64,000 nucleotides of DNA from CAINVV01 sp037137375. Its GTDB lineage: Bacteria; Bacteroidota; Bacteroidia; Bacteroidales; Prolixibacteraceae. Below are positions 42,312 through 53,500 of the stretch, piece by piece. Position numbers and translations under genes: made by a program. The stretch spans positions 124,001-188,000 of the forward strand of contig JBAXKJ010000001.1 in assembly GCA_037137375.1 (NCBI GenBank), written 5' to 3'. How positions within the stretch are numbered: position 1 is the first letter of the stretch; each line of letters opens with the position of its first letter. The notes below the pieces were generated by a model. That model was not told the DNA's origin. It was given only the letters and a program-made list of their open reading frames with translations, and ran no database searches.

Positions 42312-45305
42312 TTAGAAAGCAACATTGATTCCAATGTAACAAGTCCTCAATGTCGGATAGCCCGTACCAATTTCTTCCGGATCCATTACTTTTACTTTGT
42401 CGATAGAAAATAAGTCCATCCCTCTTACAAAAAACCGGACCTTGCTTAATTTGTATTTGTCAATACACTTTTTAGGCAATTCATAATAAACTTCAAGATT
42501 CCTAAGTTTAAGATAGCTGCCATTTTCTACCCAGGTTGAATTTAACCTGAAATTGTTGTCATTGTTCACAGTCGTTAATCGAGGTAAAGTTGCTGAACTG
42601 CTTGTTGCTGAAGTCCAATGGTTATCAGAGAAGGTAGAAATATTTTTGTTATTGCTCAAAGGCCAAAATACGCTAGGGGTATTGAGATAGACCGACTGGT
42701 TTGCTGTTCCCTGGAAAAGTGCATCCATCCCAAATCCTTTGTAATTGAATCCAAGATTAAAGGAATAATAGATTTCGGGATAATTCGTGTTGTACCCAAT
42801 CGGGACATTATCCAACTCATTGATCACATTATCTCCGTTCTGATCTTTGTATTTAAAATCGCCAGGCTTCACATTGGAGAGCAATTGTTTAGGGCTGGCG
42901 GCAATATCAGTTTGATCCTTAAAAAATCCTATTACCTGCATTCCAAAAACCTGTCCAATTGGATTCCCAGTACGTTTCAAATAATCCAAAGGTTGGTAAC
43001 TTTCTGCCATTTCGATAATCTTATTTCTGGCAAATGACAGCTGGCCCCCAACATGATAATTAAGACTTCCTATTTTATCTTTCCAGTTCAGGCTAGCTTC
43101 CAGTCCTTTATTACTAGTAACTCCCAGATTTTGAAACTGTGGGGCAACACCTAATACGATAGAAATTTGGCCAGTCGTTGATACCAGAATATCATTCCGC
43201 TTGTCATAAAAAATATCTAGCATCGCATCCAGTTTTCCCCAAATGTTTGCATCAATCCCAATATTTGTCTTATAGGACTTTTCATAGGTCAGTTGCTGTG
43301 TAGCTAACGTACCTTCTCTAAGCCCACCGGTGGCAGTGTTGTTATTCGTAAAGTAATATCCCCCGCTTGAGTTATATCCCTGATCGGCAAGATTTGGAGA
43401 CATCAGGTCATTTCCGGTTATACCCCATGATGCTCTAACTTTCAGAAGCTTAATCGCTTTTGAGTCAGCAAGGAATTTTTCCTTGTTTAACAGCCAGGCT
43501 CCTGAAATAGCAGGGAATAAACCAAAATGGTCGTTTGCAGGAAGGAAATTACTGCCACTGTAGGATACTGATAAGGTGGCATAATACTTCTGGGCATAAT
43601 TGTAGTTGGCTTTTCCAACCATACTTTGATGCAGATAGGTGTGATATTGTCCATTATCAACTTTTTTATCCTGCTGGTACAGCAACATGGCATTCAAAGT
43701 ACTCTGTCCCCATGACGTAAAATAATTCAACTTGCCCCAGAAATTACCATGACGCCATTGACCCCCAAGTTGGGAATAAGGCGCAAGAGCGCTTTCAAGT
43801 CCATAGTTGGTATAAATGGGAACGGTGATAGCGCCTGTTGCATCATGCTGTATATCTGTAATTTGATATTTAAAACTTTTCGTTTTACCATCCCAGTAAG
43901 TAGCTGAGTTGTCATAGGATACTGCAATTTCGCCAGATAATCCATTGACTATTTTGTCAAGATTTTGCTTAATACTGACATCAAATAGTAAAGTGCGCGA
44001 ATGAGTTGTCGCGTAACCTGTTGCAGTAGACTGAGCCATTGGGTTGTTATTATAGATGTTGGTTCCACCCCAAATACTATTTAAAGTTTTCACCGGGAAA
44101 GCTGCAGATGGAACGGTGTAAAGGGAATTAAATATGTTATCTGCCTGGGTTCCCGGACGATTAGCATCATATATATTTCCACCAACATTGATGCGGAAAA
44201 GGGTGTTCTTAGTCAAATCAATATCAAGATTTGTCCTGAAATTCATGCGGGTATATTTCTGCTGGGTACTGAAAATATTATTGTCTGTATGATTGAATAA
44301 TCCCATCTCATTTTGATAATTCAGGGAAGTAAAGTATTTAACGCGTTCCCCACCCCCAATGAATGTGGCATTGAAATTTGAATTTGTACCATAATCGCGT
44401 AATACCTCATTTTTCCAATTCACATTTGGAAACAGAGCAGGAGAATTTCCGGATTTAAAGGCAGCCAAATCTGCATTGTTATAGCGTAAAGGCAATCCGT
44501 CATTCGATAAAGCTTCGTTTAATGCATTGGCATAGTCGTTTGCGCCATAGAATTCAGGAAGGCGAAATGCCTGATTCAATCCATACTGATAGGAAACATC
44601 CACTTTCAGTGCATCGTTTTGGCCTCTTTTTGTGGTAATTAATAAAACGCCATTTGCTCCTCGTTGTCCATATTCAGCAAGTGCTGCCGCATCTTTCAGT
44701 ACAGTTGCACTTTGAATTTCAGCAGTTGACAAAGAAGACAAAGGCCTTTCAAAACCGTCAACAAGAACCAGAATATTGGCGTTGTTCATGGTTTCAGTTC
44801 CACGGATAAACATGTCAGGACTTCTACCTTCTGCAATACCTCCATTCTGCAATACGGAAAGTCCTGGCAATAAACCATACAAGGCATTTTCCGGGTTAAA
44901 GGCAGAACTCCTGGCTAATTGTTCTGCATCAACACTGCTTAATGATGACCCCAATTCATTTTGAAATACAGATTGTCCGTATCCAATAGTGAGAATTTTG
45001 GATAAATGATCGAGCACAATCGACATGTTAAACTTATCAATGACAACCACTTTACCCTCGTTTGTCAAAGTCCGGACCATCAAATGAAGTCCTGATTCGG
45101 CTATAAATGTGAATTTGCCATCCTTATCAGTGAAATACTTTTCGCCGGGTTGTTCCAAAATTGTTAGTTCAACTCCCTGCGCCGGATTTCCTGTGGTATT
45201 TGTTACAGTTCCTGTAAATGCCTTTTTCTGGGCAAAGGCCGTATTACCAATCATAAAGATGATAACAAACAGGCCCAAATATATATATCGAATTTTTTTT
45301 CTCAT
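42312..45305 (-). CDS. SusC/RagA-family TonB-linked outer-membrane transporter (pair 2)
   Basis: A 997-residue outer-membrane beta-barrel. A signal peptide ending near NTAFAQ is followed by a carboxypeptidase-D-regulatory-like domain (about 28-100) and the plug with IRGTETMNNANILVLVDGFE and ATVLKDAAALAEYGQRGANG, the SusC version of the plug signature. The barrel fills the rest and ends in the aromatic C-terminus YIGINVAF. No STN domain is present, so it is not itself an ECF-sigma signalling receptor; regulation should come from the HTCS encoded upstream. The TonB box is not obvious. Forms a bag-with-lid complex with the SusD encoded next. Confidence 0.95.
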   Translation of the reverse strand: MRKKIRYIYLGLFVIIFMIGNTAFAQKKAFTGTVTNTTGNPAQGVELTILEQPGEKYFTDKDGKFTFIAESGLHLMVRTLTNEGKVVVIDKFNMSIVLDHLSKILTIGYGQSVFQNELGSSLSSVDAEQLARSSAFNPENALYGLLPGLSVLQNGGIAEGRSPDMFIRGTETMNNANILVLVDGFERPLSSLSTAEIQSATVLKDAAALAEYGQRGANGVLLITTKRGQNDALKVDVSYQYGLNQAFRLPEFYGANDYANALNEALSNDGLPLRYNNADLAAFKSGNSPALFPNVNWKNEVLRDYGTNSNFNATFIGGGERVKYFTSLNYQNEMGLFNHTDNNIFSTQQKYTRMNFRTNLDIDLTKNTLFRINVGGNIYDANRPGTQADNIFNSLYTVPSAAFPVKTLNSIWGGTNIYNNNPMAQSTATGYATTHSRTLLFDVSIKQNLDKIVNGLSGEIAVSYDNSATYWDGKTKSFKYQITDIQHDATGAITVPIYTNYGLESALAPYSQLGGQWRHGNFWGKLNYFTSWGQSTLNAMLLYQQDKKVDNGQYHTYLHQSMVGKANYNYAQKYYATLSVSYSGSNFLPANDHFGLFPAISGAWLLNKEKFLADSKAIKLLKVRASWGITGNDLMSPNLADQGYNSSGGYYFTNNNTATGGLREGTLATQQLTYEKSYKTNIGIDANIWGKLDAMLDIFYDKRNDILVSTTGQISIVLGVAPQFQNLGVTSNKGLEASLNWKDKIGSLNYHVGGQLSFARNKIIEMAESYQPLDYLKRTGNPIGQVFGMQVIGFFKDQTDIAASPKQLLSNVKPGDFKYKDQNGDNVINELDNVPIGYNTNYPEIYYSFNLGFNYKGFGMDALFQGTANQSVYLNTPSVFWPLSNNKNISTFSDNHWTSATSSSATLPRLTTVNNDNNFRLNSTWVENGSYLKLRNLEVYYELPKKCIDKYKLSKVRFFVRGMDLFSIDKVKVMDPEEIGTGYPTLRTCYIGINVAF

Positions 45306-45348
45306 TTTAAATCAATCTTTTGTATGATTAATTATACTGTTAAAGTCA

Positions 45349-47115
45349 TCACCATCCAGGGTTTTGTACTAACCCGTAGGCCTTATTAATTTCATTGGTA
45401 GGGAAAGCGCTCAGGTACCATTTTGGAGACCAATTCGTTTTCCAGTAGCGCACAGGTAAATCAGTAAGCGTATAGGTCAACTGTCCATTTGTCGCCTTTG
45501 TTATATCCATTCCATGCAATGTTTTTGTGAATTCATCGACCATTTTCCAACGAATCAGATCATACCAGCGAACTTCTTCGAAACCAAATTCGCATGCTCT
45601 TTCATTCAGAACGGCTTTTCTGAATGCATCCTTCGAAAGACCAGTTGGCAGATTACTTAACCCTACCCGGTTTCTCACAAGATTCACATATTGATAAGCG
45701 TCCGCAGTTGGTCCGTTATTTACCTCATTCGTTGCCTCTGCATAGGACAGATAAATTTCAGGCAGTCTCAGATAGGGCCATTCAACCACAGAACCAACAC
45801 TGGTACTGGTATTTCCTTCAAGCCAGAATTTCCTTGGGCCATACCCGGAACGGGCTGCGGTACCCGTCGCATTCGTACGTTCACGACCGCCAATCCAGAG
45901 TTCGACCGTTCTGCCTTGATAATAGTCTCCGTTAACCTGCACCGTTTCGTATAACCTGGGATCACGATTTACATAGGGATTCTTTGGATCATATCCCGAA
46001 GTAGCATCAGTGATGGGCCGTCCGTTTGCCATGCCAAACATATCCACATAATTCTGTGTTGGGCAAACACAACCATAACCTCCTGCACTTTGATAAAAAT
46101 AATAATTAGCATCCCAGTATCCCGGAGATTGATAACGTACCCGGGTCGAGATCAGTAATTCGCCAGTTCCTCTTTTATAATATCCATCCTGAAAATCCTT
46201 TCTCGGATTACCGGTATTTACCAATTGATATCCACCCTGTGAAATGACTTTATCAATCAATGCTTTCGCGGCATCAGCTGCCTTTTTCCACAATGAAGCG
46301 TCGTATGACCCATTCCAAACAAGTTTTTGCTGTGCTGCTGTACCGTCTAAATAGGGAGCGTTATCGTTGAAAAGCGGGCTTGCACCAAAAAGTAATACCC
46401 TTGCTTTTAATCCCATGGCTGAAGCCTGAGTGAACCGGCCGTCCCAATTACTTGGATCATCAATCTTCCATGGTAAATCGAGAATTGCTTTATCGATAAG
46501 CGCTACTATTGAATCCATTGTAGCACGTGAAGTTAATCGCGGCAGATTGGTATCCTCGGTAGGAATATAGGCATGATTAACCCAGGGCAATCCGCCATAA
46601 TTGCGATACATATCACAATAATGGACCGCAATAATCATTCGTGCCTCAGCCTTCAATGCCTTTTTAGTTTGTGCATCGGCATCGGGAATCCGATCTGCAT
46701 TCTCGATAAATGTCCAGCTTTTTCGGATACCAAGCCAGCTATTTTCCGTTGTATAACCGTATTTGGTTGCGATACTGCTGTTTTCAATTCCGGCATCGTA
46801 AACACCATTATAGTATAGCTGCATAATTCCACCCCAGGAAAGATAACTTTGGTTCAGATCGGTAAGGCCTTCCAAAATATCCATTCCCAATTTATTGCCT
46901 TTTCCGCTCCAATCAAGATTAAGTCCATAAGGAAGAGTGGTATAAGCCCCCCACAATTCCTTCTGGGCATATTTCAATGAGGAAAAAATTGTATCGATTG
47001 TCACATCGCTACTTGGCGCTTTTTCCAGGAAGCTATTGCCAATCTGAAGTTTATCACATCCCGTTGTAAGTGTCGTGATGATAACTCCAATATAGAATAA
47101 ATGTTTAATTTTCAT
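45349..47115 (-). CDS. SusD/RagB-family outer-membrane lipoprotein (pair 1)
   Basis: A 588-residue surface lipoprotein with lipobox TGC (Cys 20). The N-terminal LWGAYTTLP region, the segment LKAEARMIIAVHYCDMYRNY (the equivalent of the SusD hallmark helix) and the C-terminal LNERACEFGFEEVRWYDLIRW identify the family. It is longer than its neighbour in pair 2 and different in sequence, so the two SusD proteins probably bind different glucan lengths or linkages. It follows its SusC by 19 bp and precedes the second SusC by 43 bp. Confidence 0.95.
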   Translation of the reverse strand: MKIKHLFYIGVIITTLTTGCDKLQIGNSFLEKAPSSDVTIDTIFSSLKYAQKELWGAYTTLPYGLNLDWSGKGNKLGMDILEGLTDLNQSYLSWGGIMQLYYNGVYDAGIENSSIATKYGYTTENSWLGIRKSWTFIENADRIPDADAQTKKALKAEARMIIAVHYCDMYRNYGGLPWVNHAYIPTEDTNLPRLTSRATMDSIVALIDKAILDLPWKIDDPSNWDGRFTQASAMGLKARVLLFGASPLFNDNAPYLDGTAAQQKLVWNGSYDASLWKKAADAAKALIDKVISQGGYQLVNTGNPRKDFQDGYYKRGTGELLISTRVRYQSPGYWDANYYFYQSAGGYGCVCPTQNYVDMFGMANGRPITDATSGYDPKNPYVNRDPRLYETVQVNGDYYQGRTVELWIGGRERTNATGTAARSGYGPRKFWLEGNTSTSVGSVVEWPYLRLPEIYLSYAEATNEVNNGPTADAYQYVNLVRNRVGLSNLPTGLSKDAFRKAVLNERACEFGFEEVRWYDLIRWKMVDEFTKTLHGMDITKATNGQLTYTLTDLPVRYWKTNWSPKWYLSAFPTNEINKAYGLVQNPGW

Positions 47116-47134
47116 ATGTTTATGTATTTAGGAT

Positions 47135-50100
47135 CTAGAAATCTACCTTTAAACCAATATTGTATATCTTCACAAGTGGATATTGCGAATCACTGGATGT
47201 TTTTGACTCAGGATCGGTAATTTTTAATTTGTCGATAGTCAAAAGATTGTATCCATTGATGTAAGCCCTCAGGTTTTTAATTCCAAGCCTTCGCAGGAAA
47301 CCAGCCTGAATGGTATAGCCCAGTTCGATATTTTTCAAACGAAGGTAAGATGCATCTTTAAGCCAGAAATCAGAGGTTTTCGCATTGTAGGTTGCTCCCG
47401 CAAGTGACATTCTTGGATAGGTCGCTGAGGCAGCAGTTTCAGGCGTCCACCGACCATCGGCCATATACTGGAGAAGAGCCCGGCTTCCAGTTGAACTAAA
47501 TGCAGTTTGATAGATATCCCCCAACATTCTTGAAGTATGGGTTGCAGCCGACCATAACATGTTCATGTCAAAATTTTTCCATTTCAACCCTATCGTAGTA
47601 CCCATACTGTATTCCGGATAAACGGGATATCCAATAGCCATCTGGTCGTTTGTATCGATCTTTCCATCATTGTTTAGGTCCTTGTACTTCAGGTCTCCGG
47701 GCTTGGCACCGGCAGGGATCACATCATTGACGCCATAAAACCCGTCGGTAACATATCCAAATGGCTGACCTACAGAATGTCCTGTAGCATATAAATAGGG
47801 TTCGCTCTGCGGTATCTCATCCATGAAAACGATTTTGTTTTTAGCATAAGAAAGATTAGCAGTAATCCAGTAAGTGAAATTCGAAACAGTCTGCCTCCAG
47901 TTTGCCTCGATTTCATAGCCCTGGTTTTTAGTCTTGCCCAGATTTACAGCCGGTGAGGTATAGGCTACAAAACCAGGTATTGTACTTCTACTCCAGAGTA
48001 TGTCCTCCCGGTTTTCAATGAAATAGTCGAAATTAAGTCCAAATTTTGAATGGAATAACTTAATATCGATACCATAGTTCTGCTTATGGGCCTTTTCCCA
48101 ACTTACCAATGGATTCCCAACTAATCCTTCAACAGCTGCAGCTTGATTAGCTGGATTATTCGTTCCAAAATTGTATCCTCCACTGTTCGGATTATAACTA
48201 TCAGGTAAATACAGGAACCGGTTGCTGCCCAATTTGTCATTACCAACAACTCCATAAGAGACGCGTAACTTAAGGTACTCAATTAGGCCCAGGTCTTTCA
48301 TAAAAGGTTCTTCGGACAAAACCCATCCAGCTGATCCTGCAGGGAAAAATCCAAAACGTTTTCCGGGAGCGAAATTCTCGGATCCGTTGTATCCAATATT
48401 TAAATCGAGCTGATAGCGGGTTTTATAGTCGTAAGTGACCCGACCAACCAAACCCACCAATCCGGCTGGAATATCCGAATATTGACTTGGATAGAATGTT
48501 TTGCTCTCGTTGTATAAAACCAGTCCGGTAACATGGTGCTTCCCAAAAGTGCGGTCATAATTAAAACCAGCTTCAGCATACCAGTCACGTCCTTTTCCAA
48601 ATGATTCTCCATAGCTGAGGGTTCCATCACTTCCCTGCTTTTTATAAACAATGGTATTATCAGTAGCCGGATAGGTTGTATTTAGATCATGAATATAGAA
48701 AGGCTGGTAGTATGCGATGGAAGAGGATCTTGTTTTGGTATGTGTATAATTTGTATTGTACGCACCTTTTATTCTGAATGATAGCCCTTTTGTGACAAAA
48801 TCCAGTTTTTGAACCAGGTTGATATCAAGATTAAGGGTGCTTTGAAGCTGATTCATAAAACCCAATCCATAAAACGGGGTTAAACCATCATTTTTAGTGG
48901 CCCCCGGAACATAGGTGCCTTCATTTTTGAGCCATTTTCCATCCACAATCCCGGCTCCTGCAAAGGGAACTGCCCAATACAAGGCACGGAAGAGACCCTC
49001 GACAACGGTATTTGGTTCATTTCTTACACCAGCTTGTCCTCCAAGCGTGATACCTAATTTGGTGGTGTTGGTCACATCAATGTCAAGGTTTGACCGGTAG
49101 TTATATCGGTTGTAGGTAAAGTTGTTTCCACTTGAAAATGTTTTAAACATACCACCTTGATAAGTATCCCCCAGTGAAACAAAATATTTCACACGTTGCG
49201 TACCCCCTGAAATACTAATGTTTTGTTTTGACTCCGGGGCAAATGGCTTCATGACGTATGACAACCAATCCATATTTGGATAAATAATCGGATCGGAATT
49301 CGTCCGAAAAGCTTCAATAGCTTTGTCCGAAAAGTATTGAGACCCACCATCATTCTTCATAGCTTCATTGTAACGAAGGGCATAAGTGTAGCTGTCGGCA
49401 AATTGCAGCAGACGAGTCGGCACCTGCATTCCATAGGACGAGCTAAGCGAAATTTTTGCCGCCCCCAAAAATCCTCTTTTAGTTGTTACGATGATCACGC
49501 CATTCGCACCGCGAACACCAAAAACGGCTGTTGCAGAAGCATCTTTCAACACAGAAATACTTTCAATTTCAGCAGGATCAAGCAGGTTGAATGAACGCTC
49601 AACCCCGTCCACAAGCATTAACGGACTTGATCGATCTGTGGTTAAGGAACCAACTCCACGAATATAAATTTCGGGGGCATCGGCTCCAGGTTTTCCGGTA
49701 TACTGGATGGAAGATAAACCAGTTACCCGTCCTGCCAGAGAATTACCAACACTGGCATTGGGCGATTGCATTAATTCTTCAGATCCTACACTTGAAACTG
49801 CTCCGGTGATTGTCACCCTTTTTTGAGTGCCATAACCAATTGCAACCACTTCCTCCAGTCCTATTGTTTCGGCCATTAACTTCACATCTATTTTTGAACG
49901 GCCATTAATTTGCTCTTCCAGCAGTTTCATGCCGATAGAAGTGAAAACCAGGATTTTTGCATTAGAAGGTAAGTTCAGACTGAATTTTCCATCCATATTT
50001 GTTGCTACACCTACTGTAGTGCCTTTGACCACTACGGAGACCCCCGGAAGTGGTTGTCCGCTTTCATCGGAAACGGTCCCGTTAATACTTCGCTGCGCCC

Positions 50101-50176
50101 ATCCTGCACATGCAAAAACTAATGCAATGAACAAGAGACTTAGCTTCTTTAAATAATTTTTAATTGATTCTTTCAT
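47135..50176 (-). CDS. SusC/RagA-family TonB-linked outer-membrane transporter (pair 1)
   Basis: A 1013-residue outer-membrane transporter and the first structural gene of the locus. A signal peptide (LSLLFIALVFACAGWAQ) precedes a textbook CarboxypepD_reg-like domain (INGTVSDESGQPLPGVSVVV). The plug contains VVAIGYGTQKRVTITGAVSS (the SusC/RagA TIGR04057-type signature), IYIRGVGSL and VLKDASATAVFGVRGANG. The barrel ends in IYNIGLKVDF. No STN domain. A gene-free 386-bp stretch lies upstream, holding an imperfect inverted repeat that is a candidate regulator site, so transcription of the whole operon likely begins there under HTCS control. Confidence 0.96.
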   Translation of the reverse strand: MKESIKNYLKKLSLLFIALVFACAGWAQRSINGTVSDESGQPLPGVSVVVKGTTVGVATNMDGKFSLNLPSNAKILVFTSIGMKLLEEQINGRSKIDVKLMAETIGLEEVVAIGYGTQKRVTITGAVSSVGSEELMQSPNASVGNSLAGRVTGLSSIQYTGKPGADAPEIYIRGVGSLTTDRSSPLMLVDGVERSFNLLDPAEIESISVLKDASATAVFGVRGANGVIIVTTKRGFLGAAKISLSSSYGMQVPTRLLQFADSYTYALRYNEAMKNDGGSQYFSDKAIEAFRTNSDPIIYPNMDWLSYVMKPFAPESKQNISISGGTQRVKYFVSLGDTYQGGMFKTFSSGNNFTYNRYNYRSNLDIDVTNTTKLGITLGGQAGVRNEPNTVVEGLFRALYWAVPFAGAGIVDGKWLKNEGTYVPGATKNDGLTPFYGLGFMNQLQSTLNLDINLVQKLDFVTKGLSFRIKGAYNTNYTHTKTRSSSIAYYQPFYIHDLNTTYPATDNTIVYKKQGSDGTLSYGESFGKGRDWYAEAGFNYDRTFGKHHVTGLVLYNESKTFYPSQYSDIPAGLVGLVGRVTYDYKTRYQLDLNIGYNGSENFAPGKRFGFFPAGSAGWVLSEEPFMKDLGLIEYLKLRVSYGVVGNDKLGSNRFLYLPDSYNPNSGGYNFGTNNPANQAAAVEGLVGNPLVSWEKAHKQNYGIDIKLFHSKFGLNFDYFIENREDILWSRSTIPGFVAYTSPAVNLGKTKNQGYEIEANWRQTVSNFTYWITANLSYAKNKIVFMDEIPQSEPYLYATGHSVGQPFGYVTDGFYGVNDVIPAGAKPGDLKYKDLNNDGKIDTNDQMAIGYPVYPEYSMGTTIGLKWKNFDMNMLWSAATHTSRMLGDIYQTAFSSTGSRALLQYMADGRWTPETAASATYPRMSLAGATYNAKTSDFWLKDASYLRLKNIELGYTIQAGFLRRLGIKNLRAYINGYNLLTIDKLKITDPESKTSSDSQYPLVKIYNIGLKVDF

Positions 50177-50562
50177 AATAAGAGGCTTAGCTGTTTTTAG
50201 AATTGAACAATGATTTTTTCATAAGTATAATTATGGCGTTAGAGGTATTTGATCAGGAATATGATCAAAGCAATTAATACAATATACAAAAAAATGTTTA
50301 GAGTATGATTGGAGAGGAATTGTACAATAAGGTTACTGACATCTTTTTTCATATTTGCTCTTGAGTATGATAGTTATGGTAATCAAAATTCGCTACAAAT
50401 AATGAAGAAGAAGGGGTCTGGTGAATAAATACAGGGGGGTAAATTGGTCAAATAGGCCTTGACCCATTTTTCAAAACAAGGGGTGTTATGAGTCAATTAC
50501 ACGGATTAATAGATTGATTCATAATAATATGAAAGCAAAATAAAAAAAAGTGTTCAGAGGTT
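50177..50562. other. Gene-free control region upstream of the SusC-led operon
   Basis: This 386-bp AT-rich stretch separates the HTCS stop codon from the first SusC gene, both on the minus strand. No ORF fits. The only clear structure is the 12-7-12 inverted repeat at 50440-50470. I found no exact TAnnTTTG box on the minus strand, as might be expected for an activator-dependent promoter. Confidence 0.5.
50440..50470. promoter_or_regulatory. Imperfect inverted repeat, candidate operator
   Basis: TAAATTGGTCAA (50440-50451) and TTGACCCATTTT (50459-50470) match at 10 of 12 inverted positions around ATAGGCC; the inner GGTCAA/TTGACC arms are perfect. It is not followed by a T-run on the minus strand, so it is unlikely to be the HTCS terminator. 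An HTCS or other dimeric regulator could bind here. Confidence 0.4.
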
Positions 50563-53500
50563 TTAAATCTTATCCTTATCAAATTCGATTGAATTCATTT
50601 TGCGAAATTCTGAAGGTGAACAATTGAAGTTTTTATGGAAAACTTCCCTAAAGTTTTTCAGGTCATTAAATCCTACTTCATAGGCTACTTCTGAAACCGT
50701 CTTATTTTTATTCTGAAGTAATTGAGCCGCTCTTTTTATCCTAATGCTACGGATGAATTCTGCCGATGATAATTTGGTGAGTGATTTTAATTTACGGTAA
50801 AGTGATGAACTGCTAAGATTTAAAATTGTTGCCAGGGATTCAGCTGAAAAGCCATCGTTTTGAAGATTTTTCTCAATAATAGAAATGCATTTTTTCAAGA
50901 AAACCTCATCTGAAGCTTCAATTTCGATATCAGAAGGATCAAGACGAATTGATCTGCTGTATTGCTTCTTCAGTTTAGTTTTTGAAATCAGCAATTTTTG
51001 AACCTTTTCAATTAAATAATTGGGATCGAATGGTTTAGAGATATAATCATCCGCCCCGGTTTGAACTCCCATTAACTTATACTGATCCGCACTTTTTGCC
51101 GTTAGAAGAATTACAGGGATGGTATCAGTCAAGGTATTGGCCTTAACTTTTTTACACAATTCAAACCCGTCCATTTCAGGCATCATCACATCCGAAATAA
51201 TCAAGTCAGGAATTAATTCAACCGCCTTTTCGTATCCATCTTTTCCGTTAAAGGCTGAGTCAATAAGATAGTAAGGCTCGAGAAGTGTTATGAGATATTG
51301 GTTGACATCCGGGTTATCCTCGATAATTAAGATGCGCGTATCAGAGACGATTTTCTTCTTACTTTTTGAAGGCAGAAATTGATTGATGGCAGTTGCTTCC
51401 CTGGCAAAAGTTAAGCTTTCTGCCTCATTTGAAACAAGCTGTTCTGAATTTAAATGATCCTTTCCCTTTTTAAGCTTTAACCTGAATTCAGATCCTTTTC
51501 CTAATTCACTTTCCACCTCAATAATTCCATGGTGCAGCTCAACCAGATATTTAACCAAAGCCAATCCAATACCTGTACTGCCAATGTTTTCGCCATTGTC
51601 AACCTGATAAAATCGCTCGAAAATATGATCTATTGCGGAGGAAGGTATTCCCTTACCGCCATCAGCCACTATAACAATCACTTCATTTTCATTCTCTTCC
51701 AGGATAATCCTTACGAATCCTGCTGTTTTGTTGAATTTAAATGCGTTCGAGACCAGGTTATTAATGATCATTTCCATTTTGTCACGATCAAACCACATTT
51801 CTTTATTTTTCAAAGTCGAGTCGATTTGAAATTTAATATCCTTGATCCTAGCCAATTCATAGAATGGATAGCAGACTTCATCAATAAAATCTTCAATATT
51901 TAAATATCTGGCAACCAGTTTCAAATTTTCTGTCTCCGATTTTCTGAAATCGAGTAACTGATTTATCAGCTTCATCAACTGATTTGCATTTTTATATATT
52001 ACCTGAATTTTCTCAATGGCTTCATCCTGGAGCTTGTATACCTGAGCTTTTTGCATCAGCTCTTTTAAAGGAGCAAAGATCAGCGTGAGCGGCGTTCGGA
52101 ATTCATGCGAAATATTTGTAAAAAACTGAAATTTCATTTCGCTAATCCGCTGATCCTGTTCGTGCTTTATCTTTTCGATTTCGAGATTTTTGGCCATCTG
52201 AACCTGCTTTACCGCATTCCATCTGATAATAGTTACAATTCCCAATATCAACAATACATAAAAGAATATAGCATACCAGGTTTGCCAAATTGGAGGATTG
52301 ATAATTATTTTAAGCTGCCGGGGCTGCTCATTCCATATATAATTACTGCTCGACGACTTAATATTCAGGTTATATTCACCAGCTGGTAAGTTATTGAAGC
52401 TTATAAAATGCTGAGAGCCTATATTATTCCAGTCTTTATCAAAATTGTCCAGTTTATAGGCATACTGATTTTTACCGGAAGCCTTATAATCCAGCGCTGA
52501 AAATTCAATTTGGAAATTTTTCTGTTGATTAGTAAGGGAAAATTCAATGGTATTGTTTAGTGACTTCTTGAGAATGATATGATTGCCGTTGGCTTTCCCG
52601 ATTTCAACGCGCTGGTTGTATAAATATAGATTCGTAAAAACGATGCTGTTCTTGTAGTCGCTTTCAACTATCTCATTCGGGTTGAATGAGTTTAGACCAA
52701 AAGTGCCTCCAAAATAAAGTGTATTATTGTTTCCTTTCCAAAACGATGTTTCAGAAAAGGTCGTACTTCGAAGACCATCAATTGTAGTAAAATTGTGGAT
52801 TTTCTTGGTTTTCAGGTTATATTTCGAAATACCAGCATTGGTGCTTAACCAAAGGTTCTCTGAGTTATCTTCAGTTATACCCATAATCTGGTTGCCTGTC
52901 AAGCCGCTCTCTTTGGTAATGTAGTGCACAACTGCATTTTTCCCATTTTTTTCAACCAGATTATACAAGCCGGTCGGAGTGCCAATCCAAATACTTTTGT
53001 CGCTGCTTTCGTGAAGACAAAATATGATTTTAGGATCAAAGTACTGAGGCAATGAAAAATAGGTATTAATATCGATAAAAGTCTTATCGTCAGGATTATA
53101 AATACACAAACCATCATAAGTTGCCACCCAAATCCGCTGTTTTGAATCTTTTAGCAGGTAACTTACCCGATCATTTTGCAACTGCCCACTGGCGCCGTAT
53201 TTTTCCTTGTAATTTCTGATATTTCCGAATGATCCTGCTTTCTTTTCAAGCAAAAAAAGGCCACGTTGTTGCGTGCCGATGTATAACGACTGGTCGGTCT
53301 CAGTAAAAGTTACCGCCTTCATAATCAGATCAAATCTTCGATCCTTAAAAAATTCAGAACTTGGAATTAATTCCGGAATTCCATTTTTGTAACGAATAAT
53401 CCCTGTATTATAACTGGTTCCAATCCAAATATTTCCTTGCCGATCCTCATAAATAGCTCTAACAAGTTTAAAGCGATCCTGATTTTTCAATGCTGTAAAA

